Notes: a model not told the origin generated them from the sequence alone. DNA of 64,000 bases from Niabella sp. (GCF_030150205.1 NZ_JASLGT010000027.1:124001-188000), one strand, 5' to 3'. Shown: positions 35,322 to 44,589, numbered from the stretch's first letter. Numbers and translations are program-made.

Positions 35322-36740
35322 ATGGCTGCAAGATTTGGTATGATCGGATTGGGAACAATGGGTCGGAACCTGGTATTAAACATTGCGGATCATGGGTTTG
35401 AAGTTTGCGGTTATGACCGCGATGAAAACCAGCGAAAAATCACCGAAGAAGCCGGAAAGGGCAAACCTGTTTCAACCGCTGCTTCTTCTGCAGCGCTGGT
35501 TGCCAAACTGGAAACACCCCGCATCATTATGTTATTGGTTCCTGCCGGAAAGATCGTGGATGCCGTGATCGGCGAACTCGTTCCGCAGTTGCAGAAAGGC
35601 GATATTCTCATCGACGGCGGTAACTCGCATTTTATCGACACCGAACGAAGATACCAGGAGCTGCAAAACTCCGGGATCCATTTCATTGGGATGGGTGTTT
35701 CCGGCGGTGAAGATGGCGCCCGTTTTGGTCCCAGCATGATGCCGGGTGGCAACAAAGAAAGCTATGAACTGGTAAAAGATATCCTGGAAGCCATTGCCGC
35801 CAGGGCGGAAGGTGAGCCCTGTGTAGCCTATATGGGACATACCGCTGCGGGGCATTATGTAAAGATGGTGCACAATGGTATTGAATATGCTGTTATGCAG
35901 ATGATCAGTGAGGTATATGGATTGCTGAAGAATGAAGGCATGACCAATGCGCAATTTGCCGACCTGTTTGAAGAATGGAACCAGGGTGAGCTGCAATCCT
36001 TCCTGATCGAGATCACTGCTGTAATTTTCCGGGAGAAAGATCCTGAAACCGGTAAAGACCTTATCGACCTGATCCTGGATAAAGCCAAACAAAAAGGTAC
36101 CGGTTTATGGACCTCCGAAAGCTCACTGGAGCTCAACGTGCCCCTGCCTACCATTGATATTGCCGTTTCCATGCGGTACCTGTCGGCACTGAAAGACGAA
36201 CGCACGGCTTTTTCAAAGCTCTATGATCACCAGAACCAAAAAACCGGTACCAACCTGGAGGCCCTTAAAAACATTTGCCGCGATGCCCTGCATTTTTCGT
36301 TCATGCTGGCCTATGCCCAGGGACTGGAGCTTTTGCAGGTAGCATCGGCCAATTACAACTACGAGATCGATATCAAGACCGTAGTAAAAGTATGGCGTGG
36401 CGGTTGTATCATCCGCTCCGTGTTGCTGAAGGATCTGTTCAACGCGTATGAAAAAGAACCGGCGTTAACAAATATTATCGGGTCCACACAGTTTTCCGGT
36501 GTATTGAAAGAAAAGCGTAAAGCGATCGTACAGTTCCTCAAAACCGCCATGGATGCAGGTGTAGCAGCATCATCGATATCTTCAATACTGAATTATTTTG
36601 ATGCCTATACTACAGAGCGTTTACCCGCCAACCTGATACAAGCTCAGCGGGATCTGTTTGGTGCACATACGTATGAGCGTATTGATAAGCCGGGAAGTTT
36701 TCATACAGACTGGCCGTATACACCGGCAGAAGCACAATAG
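35322..36740 (+). CDS. gnd: 6-phosphogluconate dehydrogenase, decarboxylating
   Basis: A 472-residue protein; RFGMIGLGTMGRNLVLNIAD is the NADP-binding Rossmann motif, FIGMGVSGGEDGARFGPSMM is the family signature and AGHYVKMVHNGIEYAVMQ carries the catalytic Lys and substrate residues. It oxidises 6-phosphogluconate to ribulose 5-phosphate and CO2 with NADP+. Length is normal. zwf and pgl follow 830 bases downstream after an inserted GxxExxY gene and repeats, so the pentose phosphate genes may form one interrupted operon. TACCTTTA at 35301-35308 resembles a -7 element. Confidence 0.97.
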   Translation: MAARFGMIGLGTMGRNLVLNIADHGFEVCGYDRDENQRKITEEAGKGKPVSTAASSAALVAKLETPRIIMLLVPAGKIVDAVIGELVPQLQKGDILIDGGNSHFIDTERRYQELQNSGIHFIGMGVSGGEDGARFGPSMMPGGNKESYELVKDILEAIAARAEGEPCVAYMGHTAAGHYVKMVHNGIEYAVMQMISEVYGLLKNEGMTNAQFADLFEEWNQGELQSFLIEITAVIFREKDPETGKDLIDLILDKAKQKGTGLWTSESSLELNVPLPTIDIAVSMRYLSALKDERTAFSKLYDHQNQKTGTNLEALKNICRDALHFSFMLAYAQGLELLQVASANYNYEIDIKTVVKVWRGGCIIRSVLLKDLFNAYEKEPALTNIIGSTQFSGVLKEKRKAIVQFLKTAMDAGVAASSISSILNYFDAYTTERLPANLIQAQRDLFGAHTYERIDKPGSFHTDWPYTPAEAQ

Positions 36741-36746
36741 TTTTTT

Positions 36747-36949
36747 GGGCCGCGAAGGCGCTAAGACACGAAGAAACACGAAGATTTTTAATGCCACATA
36801 ACCGCTTTGTGTTTCTTTGTGACTTTGGGACTTTGTGGTTCCACGGCAATTTCGCCACCAAGGCGCCAAGGCTCTAAGAAACACCAAGATTTCTAAAGTC
36901 ATACCGCCCTTTGTGTTTCTTTGTGGCAATGATATTCTTCTTTGTGGCA
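36747..36949 (+). repeat. Two copies of an imperfect palindromic repeat upstream of GxxExxY
   Basis: Copy A (36747-36838) and copy B (36854-36949) share the core CTAAGAAACACGAAGATTT (A: CGAAGAAACACGAAGATTTT; B: CTAAGAAACACCAAGATTTC) with GGCGCTAAG or GGCGCCAAG to the left and CTTTGTGTTTCTTTGTG to the right, so each folds back on itself. A third copy lies at 37399-37490 on the other side of the GxxExxY gene. No gene was found in this 262-base gap. Confidence 0.8.
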
Positions 36950-37002
36950 TTAGTTCCCTTTTCCTAACTTTATGTTCATTCACAAACCTAAAAAACACCA
37001 AA

Positions 37003-37392
37003 ATGAACAGCAGTTTTTATGCCTACCGGGAAGTGTTGGCTAAGCAAGTAGTTGACATCGCTTATACCATTCATTATAAGCTGGGGCCTGGCTTATTGGA
37101 ATCCGTTTATCAAACATGTTTTTGTTATGAACTTTCCAAAAGAAACATACCATTCATCCAACAAAGGAAAGTTCCGATAAAATATGATGATATAGAATTC
37201 CCCGAAGGATTAAGATTGGATATCCTGGTCGACGACCTGATCATTGTAGAGCTAAAAGCACAGGAAAATTATCATCCGGTTTGGGAAGCGCAGTTGTTGA
37301 GTTATCTTAAACTTTCAGATAAACATCTGGGCTTTATCATCAATTTCTCCGTATCGCTGATCAAAAACGGGATTAAAAGAATGGTGCTGTAA
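37003..37392 (+). CDS. GxxExxY protein
   Basis: A 129-residue protein started at MNSSFYAYREVLAKQVVDIA; an open frame running from 36835 is not plausible as it crosses the repeats. The name-giving motif is LGPGLLESVYQTCFCYEL, then VPIKYDDIEFPEGLRLDILV and LIIVELKAQENYHPVWEAQL, which fit a small nuclease-like (PD-(D/E)XK-type) fold: Asp followed by ELK. The function is unknown. Such genes are common between repeats in Bacteroidota. Here it separates gnd from zwf and is flanked by one repeat family on both sides. Confidence 0.88.
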   Translation: MNSSFYAYREVLAKQVVDIAYTIHYKLGPGLLESVYQTCFCYELSKRNIPFIQQRKVPIKYDDIEFPEGLRLDILVDDLIIVELKAQENYHPVWEAQLLSYLKLSDKHLGFIINFSVSLIKNGIKRMVL

Positions 37393-37398
37393 AACCCG

Positions 37399-37548
37399 GG
37401 CCACTAAGGCGCTAAGCCGCTAAGAAACACGAAGATTTCTGAAACCATACTATCACTTTGTGCACCTTTGTGACTTCGTGTCTTTGTGGCGAAATCCGTT
37501 CTTTTAAACATTCCTTTGCGTAACTTAGTGCCCTGTGGCTTTGTAGCG
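37399..37548 (+). repeat. Third repeat copy plus partial copy between GxxExxY and zwf
   Basis: Copy C (37399-37490) begins GGCCACTAAGGCGCTAAG, contains CTAAGAAACACGAAGATTTC and ends CTTCGTGTCTTTGTGGCG, matching copies A and B. A further partial unit, CTTTGCGTAACTTAGTGCCC to GTAGCG (37512-37548), lies just before zwf. Confidence 0.75.
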
Positions 37549-37568
37549 TAAAAAATTAAACCGTTTAT

Positions 37569-39104
37569 ATGAGCTTTAAACAAACACCCGCCAATATTGT
37601 GATTTTCGGCGGCTTTGGAGACCTTTCCTGGAGAAAACTGATCCCTGCATTTTATAACCTGTTTATTTATGGCTATATGCCGGAGGAGTTTGCCATTTAT
37701 GCCGTTCACTACCAGGGCATGCCCGAAGATTCTTTTGAAAAGCATATGCTGGAAGGCGTGAATAATTTTTCCCGGAGCGGAAAGGCCAAGCCCGAACAAT
37801 GGAATCAGTTTATTAAGAAGCTCTATTTTTTCCAGGGCGATTTTACACTGGATGATACCTATACCCGGCTTAAGACCATTTTGAATAAGAATGATAAGGA
37901 CTGGAAGAAACGCGCTACCCGGCTGTTTTATTATTCGGTAGCCCCTACGTTTATTGATCCCATCTCCAAATCCATCTCCAAATATAAACTGGCGCCGCAG
38001 CCCAACAAGGACCGCATTGTGGTGGAAAAGCCCTTTGGTACCGACCTGGCATCTGCTAAAGCACTGAACAAATTGCTCAAAGATAATTTTGAAGAGAACC
38101 AGATCTACCGCATCGATCATTACCTGGGCAAGGAAGTGGTGCAGAACCTGCTGGCCTTCCGTTTTGCCAATTATATTTTTGAACCGCTTTGGAACCGGAA
38201 TTTTATTGAAAACGTACAGATCAGCGTAACCGAAGAAGTAAGTGTAGGCACGCGCGGCAGTTACTATGATAAGAGCGGCGCCCTGCGCGATATGATCCAG
38301 AACCACCTGATGCAGTTGCTTTCCGTGGTAGGTATGGATTGTCCGAAGGGCAATGATGCAGAAGCCATCCGCAATGAAAAAGTAAAAGTACTGAAAAGCG
38401 TACGTCCCTTTACGCCATCAACGGTAGCTTCAGATGTGGTACGGGCGCAATATACCGCCGGCGAAATTGACGGGCAGCACCAGCAGGGCTATCTACAGGA
38501 AACCAGCATCACCAAAGGTTCCACTACGGAAACCTATGCAGCAGCAAAGATGTATATTGACAACGACCGCTGGAAGGGTGTGCCCTTTTACCTGCGTACG
38601 GGCAAGTGCCTGCAGAAACAATCCTCTCTGATTGTGATCACCTTTAAAGATTCCCCGTTTAAAATATTTAAGGATGATGTAACGCCCAACCAGCTCATCA
38701 TCAGCATACAGCCGGAACAGGAAATCACCTTGTTGTTTGAAGGAAAAGTACCCGGGCCTGTGATGAAACTAAAGCCCGTTGAAATGGACTTTACCTATTA
38801 TGAATCCTTTGCCGAACAACCGCCGGAAGCTTATGAAACCTTGTTGCTGGACGCATTGGAAGGGGATGCAACACAGTTTATGCGGGCAGACCAGGTGGAA
38901 ACCGCATGGAGTATTGTGATGCCCATTTTGCAGGAATGGGAAAAGAATGGAAAAACCGGGCTGGAAAAATACCCTGCCGGTAGCTGGGGCCCAAGGAAGG
39001 CGGAGCAGCTTATTAAAAAAGATGGCTTCCAATGGGTGCTGCTGCCACCGCCGAATGGCAGAGACCGCTATATTTGCAAAGAACGCAGAAAAGAAATTAA
39101 ATAA
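37569..39104 (+). CDS. zwf: Glucose-6-phosphate 1-dehydrogenase
   Basis: A 511-residue protein. The nucleotide-binding motif is NIVIFGGFGDLSWRKLIPAF, the substrate and catalytic motif is RIDHYLGKEVVQN (about residues 178-190), and VPFYLRTGKCLQK is the conserved C-terminal-domain block. It oxidises glucose 6-phosphate with NADP+ to 6-phosphogluconolactone. It overlaps pgl by one base (TAATG), so the two are coupled. GGFGDLS is a mild variant of the usual GASGDL. Confidence 0.97.
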   Translation: MSFKQTPANIVIFGGFGDLSWRKLIPAFYNLFIYGYMPEEFAIYAVHYQGMPEDSFEKHMLEGVNNFSRSGKAKPEQWNQFIKKLYFFQGDFTLDDTYTRLKTILNKNDKDWKKRATRLFYYSVAPTFIDPISKSISKYKLAPQPNKDRIVVEKPFGTDLASAKALNKLLKDNFEENQIYRIDHYLGKEVVQNLLAFRFANYIFEPLWNRNFIENVQISVTEEVSVGTRGSYYDKSGALRDMIQNHLMQLLSVVGMDCPKGNDAEAIRNEKVKVLKSVRPFTPSTVASDVVRAQYTAGEIDGQHQQGYLQETSITKGSTTETYAAAKMYIDNDRWKGVPFYLRTGKCLQKQSSLIVITFKDSPFKIFKDDVTPNQLIISIQPEQEITLLFEGKVPGPVMKLKPVEMDFTYYESFAEQPPEAYETLLLDALEGDATQFMRADQVETAWSIVMPILQEWEKNGKTGLEKYPAGSWGPRKAEQLIKKDGFQWVLLPPPNGRDRYICKERRKEIK

Positions 39105-39829
39105 TGAGCAACCCGATTCAACTTATTTGGAAAGATAAAGAAGCATTGAGCCTTGCTGCTGCTTATCATTTTGTAAGTGCGGCCGCAAAAAGCATTGCAG
39201 CCAACGACCGTTTTACCGTAGCTTTTTCCGGAGGCAGTACGCCCAAAAGATTGTTTGAAATTCTGGCTACACCGGCCTTCAGCAATAATATCGACTGGAA
39301 AAAAGTATTCATTTTCTGGAGTGATGAGCGCTTTGTGCCGCATACCAGCGATGAAAGCAATTATAAAATGAGCCGGACAGCCTTGCTGGACCATATCCGC
39401 ATCCCCCGGAAAAATGTTTTTGCCACGCCCACTAAGGGAGAACCGGCTGCCTGCGCTGCAGCATATGAAGCCAATGTAAAAGCAGTGCTTGGTAAAAGTA
39501 CGCAGTTCGATTTAACGCTACTGGGCATGGGTGATGACGGGCATACCGCTTCCCTGTTCCCCGGCACCACCATCTTAACCGAAACAAAACGGCTGGTAAA
39601 AGAAGTATGGGTGGAAAGCAAACAAACCTGGCGCATCAGCTTTACTTATACGCTTATTAATAAAAGTAAGGAAGTGATGCTGCTGGTGGGTGATGCGAAT
39701 AAATATCCGATCCTGAAAAAGATCTTTGCAAAGAACGCCAAACACCTTTACCCCGTGCAGGGCGTAGCTCCGCAGAAAGGGCAAACCATCTGGATGCTGG
39801 ATGAGGCGGCGGTTACGGGGAAAGGATAG
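39104..39829 (+). CDS. pgl: 6-phosphogluconolactonase
   Basis: A 241-residue protein of the NagB/SugarP isomerase fold. FSGGSTPKRLFEIL, FWSDERFVPHTSDESNY and LLGMGDDGHTASLFPG are the family motifs, the last two with the catalytic His and phosphate-binding residues. It hydrolyses 6-phosphogluconolactone to 6-phosphogluconate. Translationally coupled to zwf by a TAATG junction. Length is normal. Confidence 0.95.
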   Translation: MSNPIQLIWKDKEALSLAAAYHFVSAAAKSIAANDRFTVAFSGGSTPKRLFEILATPAFSNNIDWKKVFIFWSDERFVPHTSDESNYKMSRTALLDHIRIPRKNVFATPTKGEPAACAAAYEANVKAVLGKSTQFDLTLLGMGDDGHTASLFPGTTILTETKRLVKEVWVESKQTWRISFTYTLINKSKEVMLLVGDANKYPILKKIFAKNAKHLYPVQGVAPQKGQTIWMLDEAAVTGKG

Positions 39830-39862
39830 CAGGAATAATTTTTTACGGCCGGCTGGTTTTCC

Positions 39863-39897
39863 CGCAGATTTTCGCTGATCTTTTTCGCAAATCTGCG
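39863..39897. repeat. REP-like palindrome with CGCTGAT core
   Basis: CGCAGATTT (39863-39871) pairs with AAATCTGCG (39889-39897). The internal TTCGCTGATC resembles the GCGCTGATT and TCGCTGATT cores of the larger elements at 44276-44580. It lies between pgl and the Rieske gene in a convergent position and may serve both as a terminator and as a member of a dispersed repeat family. Confidence 0.55.
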
Positions 39898-39957
39898 CAG
39901 AAGCCTCAACGGACACCCGTGAAATCCGCGGGCATTTTATATCAAGGCCTGTGGGAG

Positions 39958-40308
39958 CTAAAACCCGAACCATCCTCCTTTTTCCATCGCTACGTACCAT
40001 CCATCTTCCCGCTCTTCTACCGGGTAGGTTTTTAAAAAATATCCTTCACCGGTGGTATTGCGTCCCGTTTCCAAATTGAACTTGTACCGGTGTACGGGGC
40101 AAACGATATCGCCCTGTACGTTTACATAGCCCCCTGCCAGGGGAGCAGCTGCGTGCGGGCATTTGGCCGCGCAGGCAAAAAGCCTTTCATGAAACCGCGC
40201 AATGCATAAATGCTTGCCGCCGACCTTTATTTCCGCAAGGCCTTCTTCATTAAAATTCAACTCATTCGGGTGCAGGGCAAGCAAGTGCCACTCCAGCTTT
40301 TTACTCAT
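39958..40308 (-). CDS. Rieske [2Fe-2S] protein
   Basis: A 116-residue protein with the Rieske motifs CPHAAAPLAGGYV (Cys-X-His) and CPVHRYKFN (Cys-X2-His), spaced as in NirD-like and ferredoxin-type Rieske proteins. No signal peptide or membrane helix is seen, so a cytoplasmic electron-transfer or small-subunit role is likely. No matching oxygenase or nitrite reductase large subunit is adjacent. Divergent from the cytochrome c gene that follows. Confidence 0.9.
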   Translation of the reverse strand: MSKKLEWHLLALHPNELNFNEEGLAEIKVGGKHLCIARFHERLFACAAKCPHAAAPLAGGYVNVQGDIVCPVHRYKFNLETGRNTTGEGYFLKTYPVEEREDGWYVAMEKGGWFGF

Positions 40309-40363
40309 GGTACTAAATTAAACTTTTAAACAGCAAGGGCGCGCATTTTAAAGTTTAACCAGG

Positions 40364-40888
40364 GTGTATTGTCATTTAAGGGAAGCAGGAGCAATGCCGA
40401 TGCATCAGCGTTTTATCACTAATTTTAAAATAAAAAAAGTGGCATTAAAAAGCAGCGACATTGTTAACAGCCGTGGGCGGAAAATACAGACCATTCTAGC
40501 AGGTGTTTTATCCTTTGTTATTTTGTTGTGTATATCCGGCTGTAACGATGAGCCCAAACAAGCCACCAGAAAATCCTTCGATTATATAAAAGCAATACCG
40601 GGCCCAAGTGACCCTGTGCTGCCCGAAATAGCCAGCAAGGGCCAGGTTTTAATTGGTTATTCAGATTGTTACAGTTGTCATAAGGAAGACAGGCGATCCG
40701 TTGGACCGGCCTTTAAAGATATAGCAAAACGATACCCTGTAAATGAAGCCTATATTGATTACCTCGCAAAAAAAATAATCAGCGGTGGTAGTGGAAGCTG
40801 GGGAGCAGCAGTAATGACACCTCATCCGCAGCTAAGCGCTGAAAATGCAAAAACAATGGTTAGTTATATTTTGTCGCTGCGGGAGTAA
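40364..40888 (+). CDS. Cytochrome c, lipoprotein-like
   Basis: A 174-residue frame; true start uncertain (MHQRFITN at 40400 or further in). Residues 40-62 form a hydrophobic stretch ending ISGC, a lipobox-like site. The heme site is CYSCH (about 113-117), with a probable axial Met in AVMTPHPQL and the family ending MVSYILSLRE. A class I cytochrome c anchored in the periplasm, carrying electrons to an unidentified partner. Pairing with the adjacent Rieske gene is possible but they are divergently transcribed. Confidence 0.85.
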   Translation: MYCHLREAGAMPMHQRFITNFKIKKVALKSSDIVNSRGRKIQTILAGVLSFVILLCISGCNDEPKQATRKSFDYIKAIPGPSDPVLPEIASKGQVLIGYSDCYSCHKEDRRSVGPAFKDIAKRYPVNEAYIDYLAKKIISGGSGSWGAAVMTPHPQLSAENAKTMVSYILSLRE

Positions 40889-41045
40889 TTTGGGGAACGT
40901 GAGCGACCGGGGCGACATGGAGGAATAACCTACGCCCGAAGGATCGCTAAAAGGCCATGTCTCCCAAGTTTTATTTGTTGCCTCAATAACAAAACAATGT
41001 GACTTACCTTGCCCTATAAAGCGCTCATGCATTAAATCCCTTCCC

Positions 41046-42233
41046 TTAAAAAAACATCGTTTTATACGGATACCGCACCTGGTAAAGCTCTTTTACTTTA
41101 TTTAGGATCGTGGAGCGCAATCCTTCTACATTCCGTCTTTCGGTGGCGGCTACAAATACGGCATTGCCACCGGTTTCATGGTTCCAGCGGTCGTACAGGT
41201 CCTGCAGGATCTCTTTTTTTGTATCCTCACCCAGCCACTCATCAAAGGTCTGCTGTTCATACAGATCCATTTTATTAAACACGGTGATGATGGGTTTGTC
41301 AAACGCTTTCAGTTCCTGGAGGGTTTTATTCACCACCGCCATCTGGTCTTCATACTGCGGGTGCGATATATCTATTACATGAATCAGTATATCGGCCTCC
41401 CGTACCTCATCCAGCGTGCTTTTAAAGCTTTCAATAAGGTGGTGTGGCAGTTTACGGATGAAGCCAACCGTATCGCTGAGCAGGAAAGGTGTATTATCAA
41501 AAACTACTTTACTGGTTGTTGTATCCAGGGTGGCAAATAATTTATTTTCAGCAAACACATCGCGTTTACTGAGCAGGTTCATAATCGTACTCTTCCCTAC
41601 GTTGGTATACCCTACCAGTGCCACGCGGATAAACTCCCCGCGGTTTTTGCGTTGGGTTGCCGATTGTTTGTCTATTTCTTTCAGGCGGTTCCGTAGTAGT
41701 GAAATTTTCTCCCGTACGATCCGGCGGTCGGTTTCAATTTCCGTTTCACCCGGTCCGCGTGTACCGATACCACCCCCCAGGCGTTCCAGGTGTTTCCACA
41801 TCCCGCGCAGGCGAGGCAGGATGTATTGATATTGGGCCAGCTCTACCTGGGCCTTGGCTTCGGCTGTTTTAGCCCTGCGGGCAAAAATATCCAGGATCAG
41901 GTCCGACCGATCGATGGTTTTTACCCCTATGGCTGTTGTAATATTATTGATCTGTGCACCGGAAAGCTCGTCATCAAAAATGACCAGGTTCACCTGGTGC
42001 GCCAACGCATACTGGCGTATTTCTTCCAGCTTCCCCTTTCCTACAAAGGTGCGGGAATCCGGGTGCTGCAATTTCTGTATAAACCGCTTCTTTGTTTCCG
42101 CACCGGCGGTTTCGGCCAGAAATGCCAGCTCATCCAGGTATTCCACCACCTGTTGCTCCGTCTGGTCCTTCGTTACTACTCCAACGATTACCGCCGTTTC
42201 CGTTCCTTGTATTATATTCTTCTTATCAAGCAT
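41046..42233 (-). CDS. hflX: GTPase HflX
   Basis: A 395-residue GTPase. The N-terminal HflX domain carries RGPGETEIETDRR and the G1 motif is VALVGYTNVGKSTIMNLL, with DTVGFI (G3), NKMD (G4) following. HflX splits stalled or hibernating 50S/70S ribosomes. A TAACTTTG element (42241-42248 on the minus strand) just upstream matches the TAnnTTTG consensus. Ald lies upstream on the same strand, 192 bases away, with an inverted repeat between. Length is normal. Confidence 0.95.
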   Translation of the reverse strand: MLDKKNIIQGTETAVIVGVVTKDQTEQQVVEYLDELAFLAETAGAETKKRFIQKLQHPDSRTFVGKGKLEEIRQYALAHQVNLVIFDDELSGAQINNITTAIGVKTIDRSDLILDIFARRAKTAEAKAQVELAQYQYILPRLRGMWKHLERLGGGIGTRGPGETEIETDRRIVREKISLLRNRLKEIDKQSATQRKNRGEFIRVALVGYTNVGKSTIMNLLSKRDVFAENKLFATLDTTTSKVVFDNTPFLLSDTVGFIRKLPHHLIESFKSTLDEVREADILIHVIDISHPQYEDQMAVVNKTLQELKAFDKPIITVFNKMDLYEQQTFDEWLGEDTKKEILQDLYDRWNHETGGNAVFVAATERRNVEGLRSTILNKVKELYQVRYPYKTMFF

Positions 42234-42426
42234 GAATGGGCAAAGTTAGTACAAAGACCTTTAAGGTTTGAAAAAGGGAACAGGAAGTAGTAAATAGCAA
42301 GTGGGGATTTTTTTCCGATTCGTTTGAGCGTCTTTAAGAAAGTAAACAAATAATATTTATTTTGCAGCTATCCTAAAAAACATTCCACTTCCCTACTTAT
42401 TCGCTATTCCCTACCCCCTATGAACG

Positions 42427-43641
42427 CTACCGCTGACTGGCGATGAGCAGGTTCAGATCGGTATACCGCAGATCAAACCGCTGACTTAAATAAAAATTGG
42501 TAAGGTATCCTTTAAACAGGTAGATGCCGTTCCGCAGGTGTAGCTGGTGCCATACCAGCCGCTCAATGCCGCCCTCATCGCCGGCCTCCACCAAGAGGGG
42601 GGCCAGTACATTGCTGATGGCCTGGGAAGCGGTACGGGCAAAACCGGAGGGAATATTGGGTACACAATAATGTATGACCCCGTATTTAATAAAGATCGGA
42701 CTTTCATGGGAGGTCACCTCCGAGGTTTCAAAACAACCGCCCCGGTCGATGGTAGCATCGATGACCACCGAACCCTGTCGCATGCCGCTCACCATCTCCT
42801 CCGTAACCACCAGCGGGCTGCGGCCCGATTCATTGGCCAGCGCCCCCACAGCCACCTCACAGGTTTTTAATTGTTTGGCCAGCAGCTTGGGCTCCAGTAC
42901 GGAGGTCCACAACCGGTGACCGATGGCATTTTCCAGTCGCTTTAAACGGGAGATATTACTATCAAATAATTTAACGGACGCCCCCAGTGCCAGCGCCGCC
43001 CGGGCTGCATACTCTCCTACAATCCCGGCCCCGATGATCACTACCTTGGTTGGCGCAATACCGGTAATACCACCCAGCAACACACCCTTTCCATGATTGG
43101 CCGAGCCCAGGTATTGCGCTGCAATCAGCATCACGGCGCTGCCGGCGATCTCGCTCATGCTGCGCACAATGGGATAGGAATCACTATCGTCCTTCAGGTT
43201 TTCAAATGAAAGCGCCGTTACTTTTTTCTGCATCATAGCATGCAGCACTTCTCTTCTTAAAACAGATAAATGCAGCGGGGAAATAATGATCTGGTTGTGT
43301 TGCAGCAGCGGGAGGTCTTCCTCCACTACCGGCGCACTTTTTACCAGGATGGGCGCCTTAAAAACCTCTTCCCTCGAATAAACGATCTTGGCCCCGGCCT
43401 CACTGTATTCCGCATCCCGGAAATGTGCGGCATCCCCGGCATTGTGCTCTACCATCACCGAATGGCCGTTGGCAATTAAAACCGCTACGGCATCGGGCGT
43501 AAGCGAAACCCGGTTTTCCTGAAACGCAATTTCCTTGGGTATGCCAATGGTCATACCACCACCCTTTACACGAATATCCAATGTTTCCTCCTGCGTTTCA
43601 TAACTAAAGGAAGTGCTCACGATGGTTTTTATCTTACTCAT
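42427..43641 (-). CDS. ald: Alanine dehydrogenase
   Basis: A 404-residue protein. The family pattern is MTIGIPKEIAFQENRVSLTP near the N-terminus (an extra 29-residue head precedes it), then KVVIIGAGIVGEYAARAALA (NAD-binding), IIISPLHLSVLRREV and a conserved GSVVIDATIDRGGCFE block. It catalyses reversible deamination of L-alanine to pyruvate with NAD+. The longer N-terminal extension may be real or reflect a start further in. Annotations of similar genes include the related saccharopine dehydrogenase family, but alanine dehydrogenase fits better. Confidence 0.85.
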   Translation of the reverse strand: MSKIKTIVSTSFSYETQEETLDIRVKGGGMTIGIPKEIAFQENRVSLTPDAVAVLIANGHSVMVEHNAGDAAHFRDAEYSEAGAKIVYSREEVFKAPILVKSAPVVEEDLPLLQHNQIIISPLHLSVLRREVLHAMMQKKVTALSFENLKDDSDSYPIVRSMSEIAGSAVMLIAAQYLGSANHGKGVLLGGITGIAPTKVVIIGAGIVGEYAARAALALGASVKLFDSNISRLKRLENAIGHRLWTSVLEPKLLAKQLKTCEVAVGALANESGRSPLVVTEEMVSGMRQGSVVIDATIDRGGCFETSEVTSHESPIFIKYGVIHYCVPNIPSGFARTASQAISNVLAPLLVEAGDEGGIERLVWHQLHLRNGIYLFKGYLTNFYLSQRFDLRYTDLNLLIASQR

Positions 43642-43712
43642 AAAACAAGGGGCCGGGCGAAATGACTTTTAGCAAAAGGTTTAAATTGTGTGATATCGTT
43701 TTAGCTGTAAAA

Positions 43713-44141
43713 TTACTTATTTTTTAGTATTTCTATTTCACGCTGCGCTCCTTCAAGTACCCTTAAAGATACATACAGGGTTCCCTCCGGGAAAAGATCC
43801 GGGGCCTTTTCCGGCCATTCCACAAAACAATGATGATTGCTATATAAACAGTCTTCCACACCCGCCCGAACGGCTTCTTCTTCATTTTGTAAGCGGTAAA
43901 GGTCTATATGATAAACAGAAGCGGGTTTACCAGCCTCCGTATAACGGTATTCGTTAATAATGGAAAAGGTCGGACTGCTCACCACGTCCTCTACCTGTAA
44001 AAGCTGGCAGATTGTATAGATCAGCGTGGTTTTCCCTGCGCCCATTTGTCCGTAAAATGCAATGTTTTTTTTGTCACCGGCTTCTTGCAGCAACCATTCG
44101 GCAACCTGTATAATCTCGTTGAGTGAAAACACTTTTTTCAT
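43713..44141 (-). CDS. tsaE: tRNA threonylcarbamoyladenosine biosynthesis ATPase TsaE
   Basis: A 142-residue P-loop ATPase: FYGQMGAGKTTLIYTICQLL is Walker A, VSSPTFSIINEYRY and VYHIDLYRLQNEEE are the TsaE signatures, and CFVEWPEKAPDLFP follows. It works with TsaB and TsaD to make the universal t6A37 tRNA modification. Length is normal. No partner genes are near. Lone gene on the minus strand, 72 bases upstream of ald. Confidence 0.95.
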   Translation of the reverse strand: MKKVFSLNEIIQVAEWLLQEAGDKKNIAFYGQMGAGKTTLIYTICQLLQVEDVVSSPTFSIINEYRYTEAGKPASVYHIDLYRLQNEEEAVRAGVEDCLYSNHHCFVEWPEKAPDLFPEGTLYVSLRVLEGAQREIEILKNK

Positions 44142-44275
44142 GCTGCAAAGATAAGACGGCGGTTCGATTTGAGCGATACCTCCGCGTTACATAAGGCGGA
44201 TGTGTAAAGATCAGGGATAAAGTCGTTTCCTTATCCGTTTGGTCACAATTCCGCATGAAGCGAGACAGTGCCACA

Positions 44276-44580
44276 AATGACGCTTTACAGGCCACAGATG
44301 CGCTGATTAAAGAAAAGCCCATCTGCGCATCTGCGGCCCAAACCCTACATTTCACAATAAAGCCATACCAGTTTTATCAAACCCCGGCCCTGGCGATCGT
44401 CCCTTCTCTAAAGCCAGATATGAGATGGCCCGCACATGACGCGTTGTAAGCCACAGATTCGCTGATTAAAGAACAAATCCATCTGCGCATCTGCGGCCCA
44501 AACCCTACGGTTCACAATAAACCTATACCGATTTTATTATGAGTCAAGACCAATGCCAACCCACTTGCGCATCTGCGGCC
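44276..44580. repeat. REP-like palindromic repeats, two full and one partial copy
   Basis: Copy 1 (about 44276-44375) and copy 2 (about 44435-44541) share GCCACAGATNCGCTGATTAA, ATCTGCGCATCTGCGGCCCA and TTCACAATAA in the same order. The first two form an imperfect inverted repeat around AAAGAA. A third partial unit, CTTGCGCATCTGCGGCC (44564-44580), follows. The elements occupy most of the 448-base gap between tsaE and the next barrel gene. Confidence 0.75.
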
Positions 44581-44589
44581 AAAAACAAA

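Noticed and set aside
36747..37548. Insertion sequence
   Set aside because: Repeats lack terminal inverted ends of an IS and there is no transposase; the GxxExxY gene is not a known transposase.
44276..44580. tRNA or rRNA fragment
   Set aside because: No cloverleaf, CCA or conserved rRNA sequence; the palindromic repeats explain the sequence.
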